Shown here piece by piece: positions 1 to 11,210 of a stretch of DNA of 64,000 nt (the stretch's first letter is position 1; each line of letters starts with the position of its first letter). A model generated the notes under the pieces. That model did not search any database, was not told where the DNA came from, and was given only the letters and a program-made list of their open reading frames with translations. The stretch is taken from contig OZ005604.1 of the NCBI GenBank assembly GCA_963930655.1, forward strand, positions 13,278,001-13,342,000, given 5' to 3'. Source of the DNA: Myrica gale (Eukaryota > Streptophyta > Magnoliopsida > Fagales > Myricaceae). Made by a program: the position numbers and the translations under genes.

Positions 1-16
1 TACATAAGTCATTTAT

Positions 17-1012
17 TTAAATAATAAATAATAAAAATGTAAATTTATTACTTACTAACAACGCTCTAGCGCGTTGGAAGGACCTCGCTCCCGATGTGTA
101 TACAATCTTCAGCTTAGCTCTATTCTCCTTGTTGATTACACTCCTCCTCTGCATTGTACATTTACAGTTGTTACCACAATTAAACATATAGCTAAAATAA
201 ACGTTCACGACGAAATAAACATGTTTAATCTGAAATTCCTCGCTCGCGAATAAATCACAAACACGAGTCCATTCTTCCTTGTAAATATCGGGATACGGGT
301 GCTCTAACGCCTCTTCTTTGGAATTGAACACCGAGTAATGCAGGATCATTTTATTTCTGTGCGTCCTATACACTGTGTTCATCGCAGACGTCACAGGGAT
401 GCGATCCTCAGCTCGGTTGTAATCTAATTGGAAGTGATCCTTAACATATATAATGGTTAGAAACGAAAAAAATATCAACAATTAAAATTTAATAAATTAT
501 ACTTACAAACACTCGGTTCATCACATACGATTTAACCTCGTCGGGGACCTCCTTCCACTTGATCTTCTCAAATGAGACATGTTGTCGAACGAGCGCACCA
601 ATTTGATTTGAGAGCATGGAGGAAGCCTTACCATCACTGCCTGTACGTCCATCAGGGATATGGACAGTCAGCTTTCCTCCGGTGCGAACCTTGAGTAAGG
701 CAATCCCGCGCGTACTACCTTGAACGTGTCTGATTCCGGACGTCGCTACAAATGAAGAACAATAAATTTAAAATTCATTTAAGCATATAAATTTAAAAAA
801 TAATAATATTTAATAAAGATTGACGAGGTAAGATACTTACACGCACAACTACTCTGGGTGCCTAATGGACTGGCTGTGGTAGGGGACGGTAATTTATTCC
901 TATCCCTAAGCGAAGGACCCGACACTGCTAGTGTACCCGTACTACTCTCCACTCGCACCGAAGACGTTTCCCTCCCGCTGGCATGACATCGTCTTATGAC
1001 CAAATAAACCAA
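17..1012 (-). pseudogene. Plant transposase, Ptta/En/Spm family (Transposase_24) fragment
   Basis: Three minus-strand blocks at about 779-1012, 493-746 and 17-481 read in order like exons of the second CACTA gene. The middle block contains GKLTVHIPDGR and VRQHVSFEKIKWKEVPDEVK. The last block contains HRNKMILHYSVFNSKEEALE and WTRVCDLFASEEFQ, which matches the Transposase_24 pattern (HRNKMKxHF, EEALxxPP, WxxLCDxFAS). Short AT-rich gaps between the blocks look like introns. The protein should act in the nucleus in transposition of the CACTA family. I cannot define a start codon, the gene probably continues left of the window, and I cannot say whether it is still translatable. Confidence 0.75.
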
Positions 1013-1309
1013 TATTAGAGAAGAAGAAAAAACAAATGAATTATGTTACTCAAAATGAATATGAAATATAAACGTTAATTTAATCAAAACGATAAAGTTA
1101 CTTTAATCCTCGGAGTCATATTCTTCACGTAGTTGTGTACCACTCTCATCGGTTACCGACACATAATCCTTGGTGTCATTTCTAGTCAACATGATCATGT
1201 CAAAAGAGCTAAAGTCCACAAAAGCTCAATAGACTCATTCTCCTAGTATGCTTCATGGTTCGACGGTCCTTCTCCATCTTCACAAGCTTCCTCCTCATTA
1301 GGTGGAATA

Positions 1310-1760
1310 TCACATGTGTGTCTAGGGGTAATCTTTTGAACAATATTCCAGTGGCCGCCCAATTTCATATCATCGATATAAAACACTTGATTCCCCTAAG
1401 AAGCTAGCACGAACGGGTCATCCTTGTACCACTTTTGGGATGTGTTAATACTAAGAAACTGACCAGTTCTATCAAGACCTAAATTTTGAGTACTCAAGTC
1501 AAACCAGTCACATTTTAGTAAATAAATTATATTTCCCCGCAAATAATGCAACGTGTAAATATCCATGACCTGACCGTAAAAATCAACATCTTCTCCATCA
1601 TGGTTCCTAGGAACAACCACACCACCATTCTGAGTGTTGTGAAACTGTTCACGAAAGACCGTGTGAAACCTAACTCCATTCACTACACACCTAGAGTAAC
1701 AAAGTGCCTGCTAATCCGGAGCAAATGCTAATGTATACAAATCATCTGACACCGAGCCCA
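1310..1760 (-). pseudogene. DUF4216 domain of CACTA TNP2-type transposase
   Basis: The minus frame contains VNGVRFHTVFREQFHNTQNG, then FYGQVMDIYTLHYL, then LLKCDWFDL and SINTSQKWYKDDPFVLAS, which is the signature order of DUF4216 at the C-terminal side of plant CACTA TNP2 proteins. A stop follows directly after PFVLAS (position about 1396), although related sequence (a QVFYIDD-like stretch) continues beyond it, so the frame is broken. Upstream on the same strand LYTLAFAPD fits the segment that normally precedes the domain. It belongs to the CACTA-1 remnant and is not a host gene. Confidence 0.8.
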
Positions 1761-2003
1761 GATTTTCCTTATGTATATAGTTTGAACCTAAAATATTAAA
1801 CACATGTTAAGTTTTAATATGAAAAAAATGATCACTTAAATACATACCTGAGTTCTAAAACATAACGGAAATTCTTCTTTGTGCCTCCTATCAACATTTA
1901 TTCTTCTTCGTGCCTCCTATACACTGAGCCCGTGTGTCATTTCCGGTAACAGTCGCTGCAACAAGACCTATGAGTCGTGACTCTTCATACCCATTATTTT
2001 CCC

Positions 2004-2186
2004 TTAATTTATATTCACGCACCGGGATATGTTAGAGGCGTATCCATCCGGAAAATTGACACTCTTTAGCCATTCATAACACTTCTTACCTTCATCCTTC
2101 GTTAAATTAAATAATGCTTGAGGCATCACCTCCTGCTCACCCCGTACTTGCAAATGCAACTCCTTTTTAATGCCCATTAATGCCAA
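2004..2186 (-). pseudogene. TNP2 C-terminal region fragment (CACTA)
   Basis: A 60-residue minus frame contains GIKKELHLQVRGEQEVMPQA and YEWLKSVNFPDGYASNISRC, a stretch found in TNP2-type CACTA transposases just before the DUF4218 region. The expected continuation (a histidine/cysteine-rich HDCHVLLQ-like motif and DUF4218) is absent, so an internal deletion probably joined this piece to the DUF4216 piece at 1310-1760. Confidence 0.65.
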
Positions 2187-2676
2187 GTCCCGCCGAGCAC
2201 TTGAATTGTCATTCGTCTTACCATCGACAAAACTTAATTTGTTTAAATAATTTAATTTACTTACTAAATTTATTTCACTTATTTTAATTTATTTCATTCA
2301 ATTTAATACTGTATAATTTAGCTGAAATTTTTAATTTAAATAATTTATTTTAAATACAGAAAAAAATATATAGTTAGAACTACTTTTATATTAAATAGTC
2401 GTTACAACTAATCTTGCAAACGAATTACACTAACCGTTATAATCTAATTACACTAACTGTTCCGTTAACATGTCGCTCGTACTAATCACATTTTTAATTT
2501 TACTAATTGTCCGTTTAAATTTTAATAAATTTAATTTAATGAAAAAACATAATTAATATAAAATATAAAAAATAATCCAAATCTCGAACTAAAAACACAA
2601 TCATAATGTCTAATAACAGCCGAAAATAGTCATTCAAATGATAAATAAATAATTGTGATAAAGCATAGACATGAGA

Positions 2677-3854
2677 CTACTCCAAATCATGAGCTGCCTC
2701 TGGCTCATCCATATCTTGTCCCAGGGCATCACGAACATGCGCAAAATGCTCCCATAATATCAATCCGTCTGACGAGTGTCCGCAGCTATATCAGAATGGT
2801 TTGGACAGACTGAGACAACTGAGACAATTGTTCTCTCATCCTTATTAGTTCCATCCACATAATATTCAGTTCTTCCGTTATGGCCCTAAGCGTTAGAGCA
2901 AGTTTGGTAATGATGGAAATCAAGACACATCTTCGAAGGATCCAGTTCAAGTTCCCATTGGGCCGGTTACAAGGGTACGAGCCAAGAAATTTCAAGAGGT
3001 ATTCAACGAGCTAATTTGAGAGGCATCGGCTAAAGCCTATTCGTGGAGGCCCATTGAATAAGATCCTCGTGAACAACAAAGACTTGTCAACTTGATCCAA
3101 GTTCTAGAAGAATCCGGTCCAGATTGAGCTTTCAAATGCTGACTTATCCCTTTTACTTATCCTAATTTTTAGGAATATTTGATTTGAATTTGAATTTAAA
3201 TCAAATTCTAGTTTATCCCTTTTTCCTTAGCCGGATTTTTAGGAATGTTTGAATTTGCATTTGAATCACTTTTTGAATGTTGGTTTATTCCTTTTTCTTA
3301 GCTGGATTTTTAGGAGCATTTAATTTCTTTCAAATTTGAACTAGTTTCCTATTTTAATTAGATTCCTATTCTTGGAGGGATGTTCCAAGTATATTTATAG
3401 GGCCTTTGGGCTTGTAGAAAAAATAAAACTTTGAGATTAATATTATTTGAGAGGCCTTGTGATTCTCTTTGGTTCTTTGAACAACTATTCGAACTTATCG
3501 AGATTTTCCGTGGCGTTCAACCTGACTTATCAAACGGAATTTTACCACCATTTGTGGCGTCTTCCGTATACCGAGGTTCTTGTTTCTAATGAAAAACGGG
3601 TCGAGGTTTCCATTCGGATCTGTCCTAGAATGATCTTGGGTTCCCTATTGTTGTTGGGTCTCGTTATTCTTGGCGAGGTTCACATCATTTGGTCTCCAGA
3701 CCGGTCAAACAACATTGCAGCTCCATACACAACGAATGTGTTGGCTGCACTATCGCCCGAATACTCTCGATTAACTTCGCTAAAGAGGCATCTGCCCAAG
3801 CTTGTCGCTCTGTTTGTCCCCCGACACTGGTGATACTTCTTCAGAGCGTTCCAT
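2677..3854 (-). pseudogene. Small coiled-coil ORF of the CACTA family, interrupted copy
   Basis: On the minus strand a start codon at 3852-3854 (MERSEEVSPVSGDKQSDKLG) is followed by IVQPTHSLCMEL, then after an inserted LTR fragment by LALTLRAITEELNIMWMELI and REQLSQLSQSVQ, ending in an acidic tail (DEPEAAHDLE) with a stop at 2677-2679. The leucines and isoleucines are heptad-spaced, suggesting a coiled coil. The same ORF occurs at 15304-15700, and its C-terminal part resembles the end of the ORF at 11722-13827. A 5' leader exon ending CTTCAG before a GTAA donor lies near 4132-4200. Frameshifts are present. The function is unknown; its place next to the terminus suggests an element-encoded accessory protein. 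Confidence 0.6.
2909..3687 (+). mobile_element. LTR retrotransposon 3' fragment inserted in CACTA-1
   Basis: Comparison with the sister element (15520-15560) shows where the host sequence breaks: TTTGGT occurs at 2903-2908 and again at 3688-3693, flanking the insertion. The insert starts with a plus-strand reading GPVTRARAKKFQEVFNELI and LVNLIQVLEESGPD, which resembles the end of plant Ty3/gypsy polyproteins. It then becomes an LTR-like AT-rich stretch with a TATTTATAGGGCC promoter-like box and repeated AGGAATNTTTGAATTTG units. It lacks the 5' portion of an element, so it is a truncated or non-autonomous copy despite the direct repeat at its edges. Confidence 0.6.
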
Positions 3855-3859
3855 GGTCA

Positions 3860-4870
3860 AACTAGCAAAAACAGTTCGCACGAACATCAAAATGCGTCGT
3901 TTAAATTTTAGGCCGGCAGAACGTTAAAGAAAACGTCCAAGTGTAAAATTACCGTCACGACGTTGAATAAACCGTCCGGTCGGTGTGAAGTGTCATCTGA
4001 ACATGCTTCGATGAACACCATCAAAACAGAGCGATTTGATAGACACAAACAACACAACAAACTAAACAATAGAAAATATTGAATCGAAATGCAAGAAATT
4101 GAAAAGCAAATTCATGAAGGAAGTTTTACCTGAAGTTCCTTGAGAGGTCTAAAACGGATAGTGAAATCGTTTGGGAGAAAAGTTTGAGAGAAGTGAGTTA
4201 GTGATTTTGACAAAGTCTGGCGAGTTTAATGTGTCCAGTCACCGTCCGAACGTGTGAGATTACCATTCGGACTTTTCTCAGTGGTTATATTGACACGTGA
4301 CCTTATCAAATTTAACCTCATTAAATATGCCCGTTTCGAAAAGGTTCTAGAACTTATGCGGTCCGGACTCTAAGTATTGGTCCGGACGGTATTGATGTCA
4401 CGTATCTGAACTTTTGCAATGTGGAACCATAAGATTCGCGGAAGAAGAATTGATAATTGTGCGGACCTTTTTTCGTACCGTCCAGAGGATGTAATAAGTT
4501 TCGTTGGAACGCTGTTGATAACGTCCGGACGTCATAGACTGTTCATGACGATTTTTAATTTCTCATTATATCCTGATGATTATTATTCGTCAAGCAATGT
4601 TAGTTCGGACGTGTTACAAAATGATTCATGACGGTATTGTAAAAATTGTAACGATTTTAATTGTCACTCAGTTACGACGATTTGCAATTTCTCACTCTCC
4701 ATAGAGTCCGAACAGGTTATTGTGCATCCGAACTTAAGTTTATTTTGCGACGAGTTTTATCGTCACTCATTCGCGACGTGTGTATGTCGTCACACCAGAA
4801 ATACGTCTGAACGTACGTTTGACCGATCCGGACGGTTTTGGCGTTCGTAGATGGTTTTGAGTGATGAAAT
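3860..4870. repeat. Subterminal repeat zone of CACTA-1
   Basis: Many copies of the palindromic core GTCCGGAC and one-base variants (GTCCGAAC, GTCCAGAC, GTTCGGAC) occur in both orientations, for example near 4360-4390 and 4525. Dense short subterminal repeats are the binding sites of the TNPA-type protein in CACTA elements. The same block with the same order of flanking motifs is present at 15700-16690. Confidence 0.75.
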
Positions 4871-4895
4871 TAATATTTTGTCATAGAAAGTCCAC

Positions 4896-4960
4896 TTTAG
4901 GTGACAAAATTTGGTTTGACACCAAAAAATTTGTCACCTAAAACTATATTTGTTATAGTG
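4896..4960. repeat. CACTA-1 right terminus: subterminal hairpin plus TIR
   Basis: Arms TTTAGGTGACAAA (4896-4908) and TTTGTCACCTAAA (4930-4942) are perfect inverted repeats around a short loop. The terminus follows at 4960. The bases after it (CCG, 4961-4963) would be one copy of the 3-bp TSD. The element at 16775 ends in the same way. Confidence 0.75.
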
Positions 4961-5960
4961 CCGGTTTGATAGGAGAAGCCTGTCACTCTAGTTTTTGGGT
5001 GACAATTTGTGAGGTTACTCAGAAAATAGCGTCTGAAAGCGAACATATAAGGTTCAGACGGTTTTCATTTTGTGTGACATATATAAAAAAGTCATGAATT
5101 CCTTATTTTTAAGATGTATATATATATCATAAAGGCCTAACGTTTGTACACTTACATGTACCATCCGCACGGACGTATAAAACAACAAAAGTAACTGTAG
5201 AAAATTGAAAACTATTTATCCGGACGGCTTATAACCGTCCAAATGTGTCGTAGCGAAGAAGACCGAGTTGACTCAGCCAATTATACCCTAAACAATCTTA
5301 TAACTTTACCCAATCCATATTAACACAAAGATCGGCCATCAATCAACTGTGATGGCCGAAAATCTAATATGACATTTTCTACCTACATAACGTTAAAAGT
5401 ATGATTTTTAAATGAAAAAACGTAATAAAAACATGAGAAACGTACTTGGATAGAAATAAATCCACGAATTAGGATTGAAGAGATAGATTTTAGAGTCTAA
5501 ACATGAATGCACCTCTGTGAGAAAGGAGAGAAAAAGGTGTAATGCGGGTGAAAATATCGTTAAAATGGCTTCTTTTTGTTTTTAAAATCCATCCACACAA
5601 TTCGGACGTGTTCGTTTTTCATGTGGACCAATAAGATTCCTAAGCATTCAATTCCAAATTGTGAACAATTATGTAAAATCTTCTCAAAATAATGTCGTTT
5701 GAACTTGGTAGGTCCATGCGGACTGGCAAACGACTGGAATGTGCAATGTTGAGTACCAGTGTTAGCCGAAATTACAGCCATACGCGTCTGGACGAGATTT
5801 AACTGTGCAGACTTTAGCAGCTATTCTCCATGTTCGTCCGTCAAAGACACATGTAATCATGTGCGGATTGTCCTTGTCGTGCGGACGGTATGTCATACCG
5901 TGCAGACGGGTATGCAGCTTTTGTGATGATCTGATTTGTTTGACTGATGGGTGACAACGA
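4961..5960. repeat. CACTA-like subterminal sequence, unassigned
   Basis: Beyond the terminus of CACTA-1 the sequence still contains CCGTCCG/CGGACGG-type motifs (about 5165-5250 and 5590-5910). This suggests another decayed CACTA derivative abutting the first. I found no clear terminus or coding region. Short open frames here are not convincing. Confidence 0.4.
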
Positions 5961-8925
5961 TGTTTTTTCACCCAAATCATGTGGGCACAGTTTCAAGTTT
6001 TGGCTTTTGTCAACCCTGAATACTGTGCAGAAGTTTGACACTTATGGTCAATTTTCTTGGAGTGCTCCTCTGGTGTTTGAACGTTTAGTTTATATATTGA
6101 CGGGCACTAAACCAATGTCATGGCTCTTATTTTCATTATTGTTGTTGGTGTTGCTGGTGGTTCTGCTATTGCTGTCGGGAGTATATATAGTGTTTGCGAA
6201 ACAACCTGCAAAAAAAAAAGAGTGTAACTTTGGAGCTTGTTATGGTATTTCACTGTTAATATTAATTGACTAGATGATTAATTATAATTAGAAGACTTGA
6301 TGTGAATGGGATCTGCTATTAAGATTTGGTGGTGGTACTCGTCCTTGTCAAAGGAAGCTGGAATGTGCATGCGAACCTTAATTAGTACACAAGACAAACC
6401 AATATAATCATGACTTACGTGCAGAAAATAACCCCTAAAGCTTTTTTCTCTACGGAGATTCAGGCTTAATATTACAGGAAGAATAGTACGTACAGCATTC
6501 ATGCCATTGATCCACATTAAAGACCCCTGCTTTGCAGGATGCATGTTGATCCATTACGTGAACATCTTCTTTCTAACCTCCCCCCCCCCCCCCAGCTTTT
6601 TCCCTCATCTCTTGGCACATGCATACCAATTACCATCACGCATATCTATGGGCGGCAGGACAAAATCTTTTTAATCATAACTCGTTTTAACGATTCTAAT
6701 TAAGCATGATCAATGCTTCACACACACACACATCCAGAGAATAAAGATTAGGCCGTAAGGCGCCATGTGATATTTGTATTTTGGCATCAAACCTAATGTG
6801 GCATTTTTCCACCTAAATTAATTAAATTGCTACTTACGATGATTTGAAAGACGGGAAACTTGAGGTTACACGTCAAATCATGGCAAGTGAGATTGTAACA
6901 AAGTAGGTCAGCTGGCATGGGTCCACGAATTTGAGAGTGATCTGCATGTAACTAGAGACTTATATGTATACTTAATTTTAAAATTAATGCTGCCGTTGCC
7001 TTTTAGTTGTGGCTCTTAAGTGCTAATTAATTTTCTGGTCGTAGTGGAATATATTAATCCAAACACGTTAAAGCAAATATTTAGCTGGTTGATTTAATCC
7101 CCAGAAACGTTAAAGCAAACACGACCGACATCTTGTATACTATTCAAACTGTTTGAATGTAAAAGGTTACCAGCAGGGGACAAGTTTTTCTTTCTATTTA
7201 TTCAAAACTCTCTCTCTAGTCACAAAGGAATCATCCTGAACTTTAGACTACCTTACTACAATTGTGATGATCTGTCTGTTCTCCTTTTCCGAAATGTTCG
7301 ACTATATATATATATATATATATGTAGCCAATTGGATATAATTTAAACCATTCAAACTCATATTATAATAACTGAAGCTTAAACGATAATTTGAAATTCC
7401 CTATTTAGTATATATTAATATCAATGGCAAGTTTCAAGATCTATACAGAGATTCATAATCATGTGTCTAAGAAATGCTCCGTCAATAATGGCCGAGTTTA
7501 TCTATCAAATATGTAATTCTTCTATTATTTATAATTACTTCTGATATATGACTTTCAAAAAGGATCCTGTTTCTCACGTGAGAACGTTGCTTCATGTCTC
7601 CCCCATTTATATTCAGACCATTTCGAGCCCTTAAAAGGTGCTTTTTTTTTAAAGACAGTACTCCTAGCCTATTTGCTTAGGTAGGAAAAAAAATGGGAAA
7701 AAGAAATTAGTGCTCCAATTTGTCTCTTCGAATCATGCATAGCGATTTTATATAAGCTCGAAATTGCTAGAATTAGCTGAATATTGAGTAGTTATTAGAT
7801 AATAGTAGCCTAAAAAGCCAAAAGGAAAACCCCATTGGTGGAAGAGCACAACCCAACAAAAGAGGAACAATAATAATTAGAAACCGTAGTGGCTTCAATT
7901 TGTTATACTAAACCACTTCACCTAAATTTCTAGTTAAAAAATTATTCTTTTCCCTTCAACTAGCTAGCTATTGGTTACTAAATACCTCGTCTCAGGAATT
8001 ATTTCCCTACATGATATATATCTGCAGTTAAAAACATTCCAAACAAATGATGTGACGTAAGTTCTTTTAGTATGCTTCAATTTGTTGAACACTACTCATA
8101 TTTTAGTCTTTGTTAAGAAGAAAAAAGAGAGACGAACGAGGATAATAGAACCCACCAAATGAATAGAGTAACACTCATTGGGAAACAATTCTGATGGCCA
8201 AAAAGCCATGACTTCCGTTGGAACGAACTCACCCACCTCATAGATGTTGAAATTTTTTTCCCTTTTTAGGCAGACATAAACTCTATCTTATCCTAAGAGT
8301 AATGCTTGAATTGAATTGCGCTTAGTTTATATTTAATGCCATTTTGGTACATTGAATTCCCCGAGTCATTTCAGAAGCTTTTAGAAATATTCTCTTAATG
8401 ATGCAAGACATGTTTGTTGTTAGGTGACATCCGAACGTGCTTCAATGTAATGATCGTATATAGAGCTTCTTGAATCCATATCCTTCTAGAAGGAACATAC
8501 AGACCGGAGCATCATTTAGCTTCTTCTTTTTTCCTTTTTCCTTGTTTTCATTCGTGTGCAAAAAACAAAAACCATTTCAAGGGGTGTAAATTTCACATAA
8601 ATTGACTAATAGGTTCTCCAAAATAAGGAAGTACGAGTGATCAGGATTTTGTCGAAGAGATTTTCTTTGAATCTTGAGACGCATGGCACGGATTAAGCTC
8701 GTAATTAAGGGTTTAGGAGTATTGCGGGTATTAATTAACAGTTAATAAATAAATTATACAAAAAAAAAATAGGAATCCAAGAAGGCCGGCTATGTTTCCA
8801 AATCAAGTAACTATTTTCAGTAGTACTGCATGCCTCTACAATAGCTCGAATTCTATCATTTGGTTAACTCGTCCAGAAATGATTTGTATTTCAAGGACTA
8901 ATTACAAATCGCTCTACTTTCTATT
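5961..8925. other. Non-coding intergenic DNA
   Basis: I see no recognisable gene. A frame at 5947-6273 encodes a leucine-rich hydrophobic stretch but has no family motif, and I do not call it. Simple repeats include a poly-C run near 6581-6594, a CA run near 6720 and an AT run near 7303-7322. Confidence 0.6.
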
Positions 8926-9231
8926 TGTTAAGTTTCATCCCAATACCAATTGGCAATGGGAAGAGGTGGCCCAACAAGTATATGAAGCACAAGATTAAAT
9001 GGTCAATAATCAATGTGGGACTCTAATACTCCCCCTCACGTGCAGGCCGAATGAACATGGTCCATGCACGTGGACAACAAATGGGGAACACAAACAAGTG
9101 GGTCAAGCCCAGAAATAGTTGGCTCCGATACCATGTTAAGTTTCATCCCATAACCAATTGGCACATGGAAACGGGTGACGGTGGACCACAAACTAGAAAT
9201 ATTGCTCTCTAGCAATGTGAGACTTCCAACA
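8926..9231 (-). mobile_element. TRIM (terminal-repeat retrotransposon in miniature), complete
   Basis: Two direct terminal repeats of about 100 bp (8926-9028 and 9134-9231) both begin TGTTAAGTTTCATCCCA and contain ACCAATTGGCA. Next to the right-hand copy lies TGGCTCCGATACCA (9120-9133), which on the minus strand is a primer-binding site (PBS) complementary to the initiator methionine tRNA. Next to the left-hand copy a CTCCCCCTCACG stretch gives a purine-rich tract on the minus strand. The element is flanked by a 5-bp TSD, CTATT, at 8921-8925 and 9232-9236. It encodes nothing and depends on proteins from other elements. Confidence 0.88.
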
Positions 9232-11079
9232 CTATTTATTATTTAAAAAACAATGAGATTACAACTGCTTTGGAGGAACTTAACATTAAAGTCTTGTATA
9301 TATAGTAGAGCAACTGCTGCATGCGAACTGCAAACAAAATGCCCTCTGTAAGTTAACTAATTAAAGAGAGGGGAAAAAAGAGATGAAAACTTCCTCAGTC
9401 CATACAGGGCTGCTCTTAATAATTAGTTATGTGTATCTTCTATCTTCCAGGCCATTAAAACTGGAATCTAGCGACTATATGATCTATTGACGAGTGAGTT
9501 TATTACTACGTTTTATTAGTACATAAGCATATCAGGGCGCATGAATTCGTATGAGAATCTTTTTCTCATTCAATTATGAATATGATCGTTCACATAAAGA
9601 GGAGCCGATCGAGTAGTACTGCACATGAAATGGAGAGAAATTATGGAATGAGTACGGAAAGCAGGAAGCTAGCATGGAATGTCCAAAATTGAATAGTGAG
9701 TTAGCTTTTTTTGGCTCCAGTGTTGTCTATGAAGAAATCAGCCCTAAGTTGTCGTTTTTCCTGTTAAATAGTTCCCTTTGGTTGCACGAAACCCCGTCTC
9801 CTGTCCTCGAGAATATTTTGTCTTTGTCGTTTGTAATCTGGTAGCTAGGGTTGATATCTAAGGCACAAACCCCACGAATCTTTTTCCATTTTTGTACACA
9901 GCGAATGCCTCCCCTACAAGCACACAAACTTCTTTTCTTTTAAAAGTACGATCGGACAAGAATCGAGATAGTGCTGCCTTCCTCTTGTTTCGATATCTTT
10001 TTTGGGCAATTAGTGTGCCGATATATATCATTCGTAATGTTTTTTCTTTGCACAGTGGCATTAATCAGGTGGTCAGTTGCCTAGAAAAAAAAGTAGGTGG
10101 TCAGTTGAATCGCTCGAAGATACTAGAACCCCACAAATCTTTTTTCCCTTTTGTTTGACAGCGAATGCCTCCCACATGCGCACACAATCTTCTTTTCTTT
10201 TGTGATATTGGACAAGAAAAGAGGCCGTACTAATGCCACTAACTAGGGTTTGTCAGTCGGTGATAATGGTAATGAAGACGACTATACATGATACAGCCCC
10301 CCCGCCTCGGGTATCTATTTATATTTTGTACATTTCAAAGATTTCATGTATTACAATCTGATCTTCAGCTTGAAATTAAGGTCTTTCGACCTATTACCTT
10401 CTGACGTATCTAACTACTCTTACTTTATTCAAAAACACTGACAAAATTGTACTCGTTTCTTTCAGAGTGAGTATGCATTTTCTTCCTCTTTTTTCCCTTT
10501 TCTCGTGAGATCCGTACTCCACTTTGTTTCCATTTTATTTTTCATTTTTGATGTCTAGTGTCCTTTTCTATAGATTTGTGTTTGGCATGAATGCCAAGAT
10601 CAGTAAGAGTCGCTAGATCTCCGATATCATGAGCTATACATGCATGGGGAAAAGCTCTAGTTGAGATGACTTCTTTTGAGAAACCGCGCTCGTATATATG
10701 TGGTTAATATATTCCTGAATCATGCTAAGTAGTATGGAAGCCAAAACGTAATGTGGTTCGGGAGTAGTATGGTGCAATACAGAGGATCTGAAGATAATTA
10801 ATGGATTTACTTATTTTTAAAAAAATAAATAGTAACCATTTAAAAGGAATGAAAAGAAATTAACAGATCGAAAAGATCAGATGGTGTTGGAAACAAAGCG
10901 AGAAAGTGGGAGAATGATGTAAACGGCTATCACAATTTAGAATTTCTTAATTATGTTAAAGACACAAAATTTTGAAGAATTTTCATAGTTTAAATTCTTA
11001 AAAGATACTTTTAGAAATCATTTGAGACGGAATTGGTCATGACCCGAAGTACTACCCGAGAGTTCTCTTCCTTATAATT
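9232..11079. other. Non-coding DNA with an imperfect internal duplication
   Basis: No gene is recognisable. About 95 bp around 9868-9962 recurs imperfectly at about 10128-10215, offset by 260 bp; both copies hold GCGAATGCCTCCC and a CTTCTTTTCTTTT tract. Open frames across this region are shadows without family motifs. Confidence 0.55.
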
Positions 11080-11210
11080 CAGTGGCGTATCTAGGATATA
11101 AAATGAGGGGGGTCGAATTTCTAAGGGAAAATGACCAAAAATTTTTTTTTTCACATAATGTAAAAAGTGTCTTAAAATTATAATATCACAAATTAAGAAC
11201 TAAAAATACC
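11080..11210. repeat. hAT-like terminus fragment
   Basis: The sequence starts CAGTGGCGTATCTAGGATAT and runs into a GGGGGG stretch. This resembles the ends of the non-autonomous hAT elements at 32207-35645 (CAGTGGCGGAGCCAG). It breaks off at 11210 where CACTA-like sequence begins, so only one end survives. Confidence 0.5.

Larger units (their letters stand above)
1..4960 (-). mobile_element. CACTA (En/Spm) element 1, right (5') part; left end outside window
   Basis: The right terminus ends in TATAGTG, which on the minus strand is a CACTA terminal inverted repeat (TIR) starting CACTATAACAAATA. Inside it lie a subterminal hairpin and many GTCCGGAC-type palindromes, as expected for the transposase-binding subterminal zone of CACTA elements. 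Minus-strand remnants of the usual gene set follow to the left: a small coiled-coil ORF, TNP2-like pieces, a DUF4216 domain and a Transposase_24 domain. The core transposase region is missing between the pieces, so the copy is a deletion derivative. It is closely related to the element at 11211-16775. The 3' end lies beyond base 1, so no TSD can be checked. Confidence 0.85.

Noticed and set aside
5947-6273. 108-residue frame with a very hydrophobic leucine/valine stretch
   Set aside because: No family motif, no intron or upstream signals, and its first part overlaps CACTA-like repeats. It looks like chance coding in T-rich DNA.
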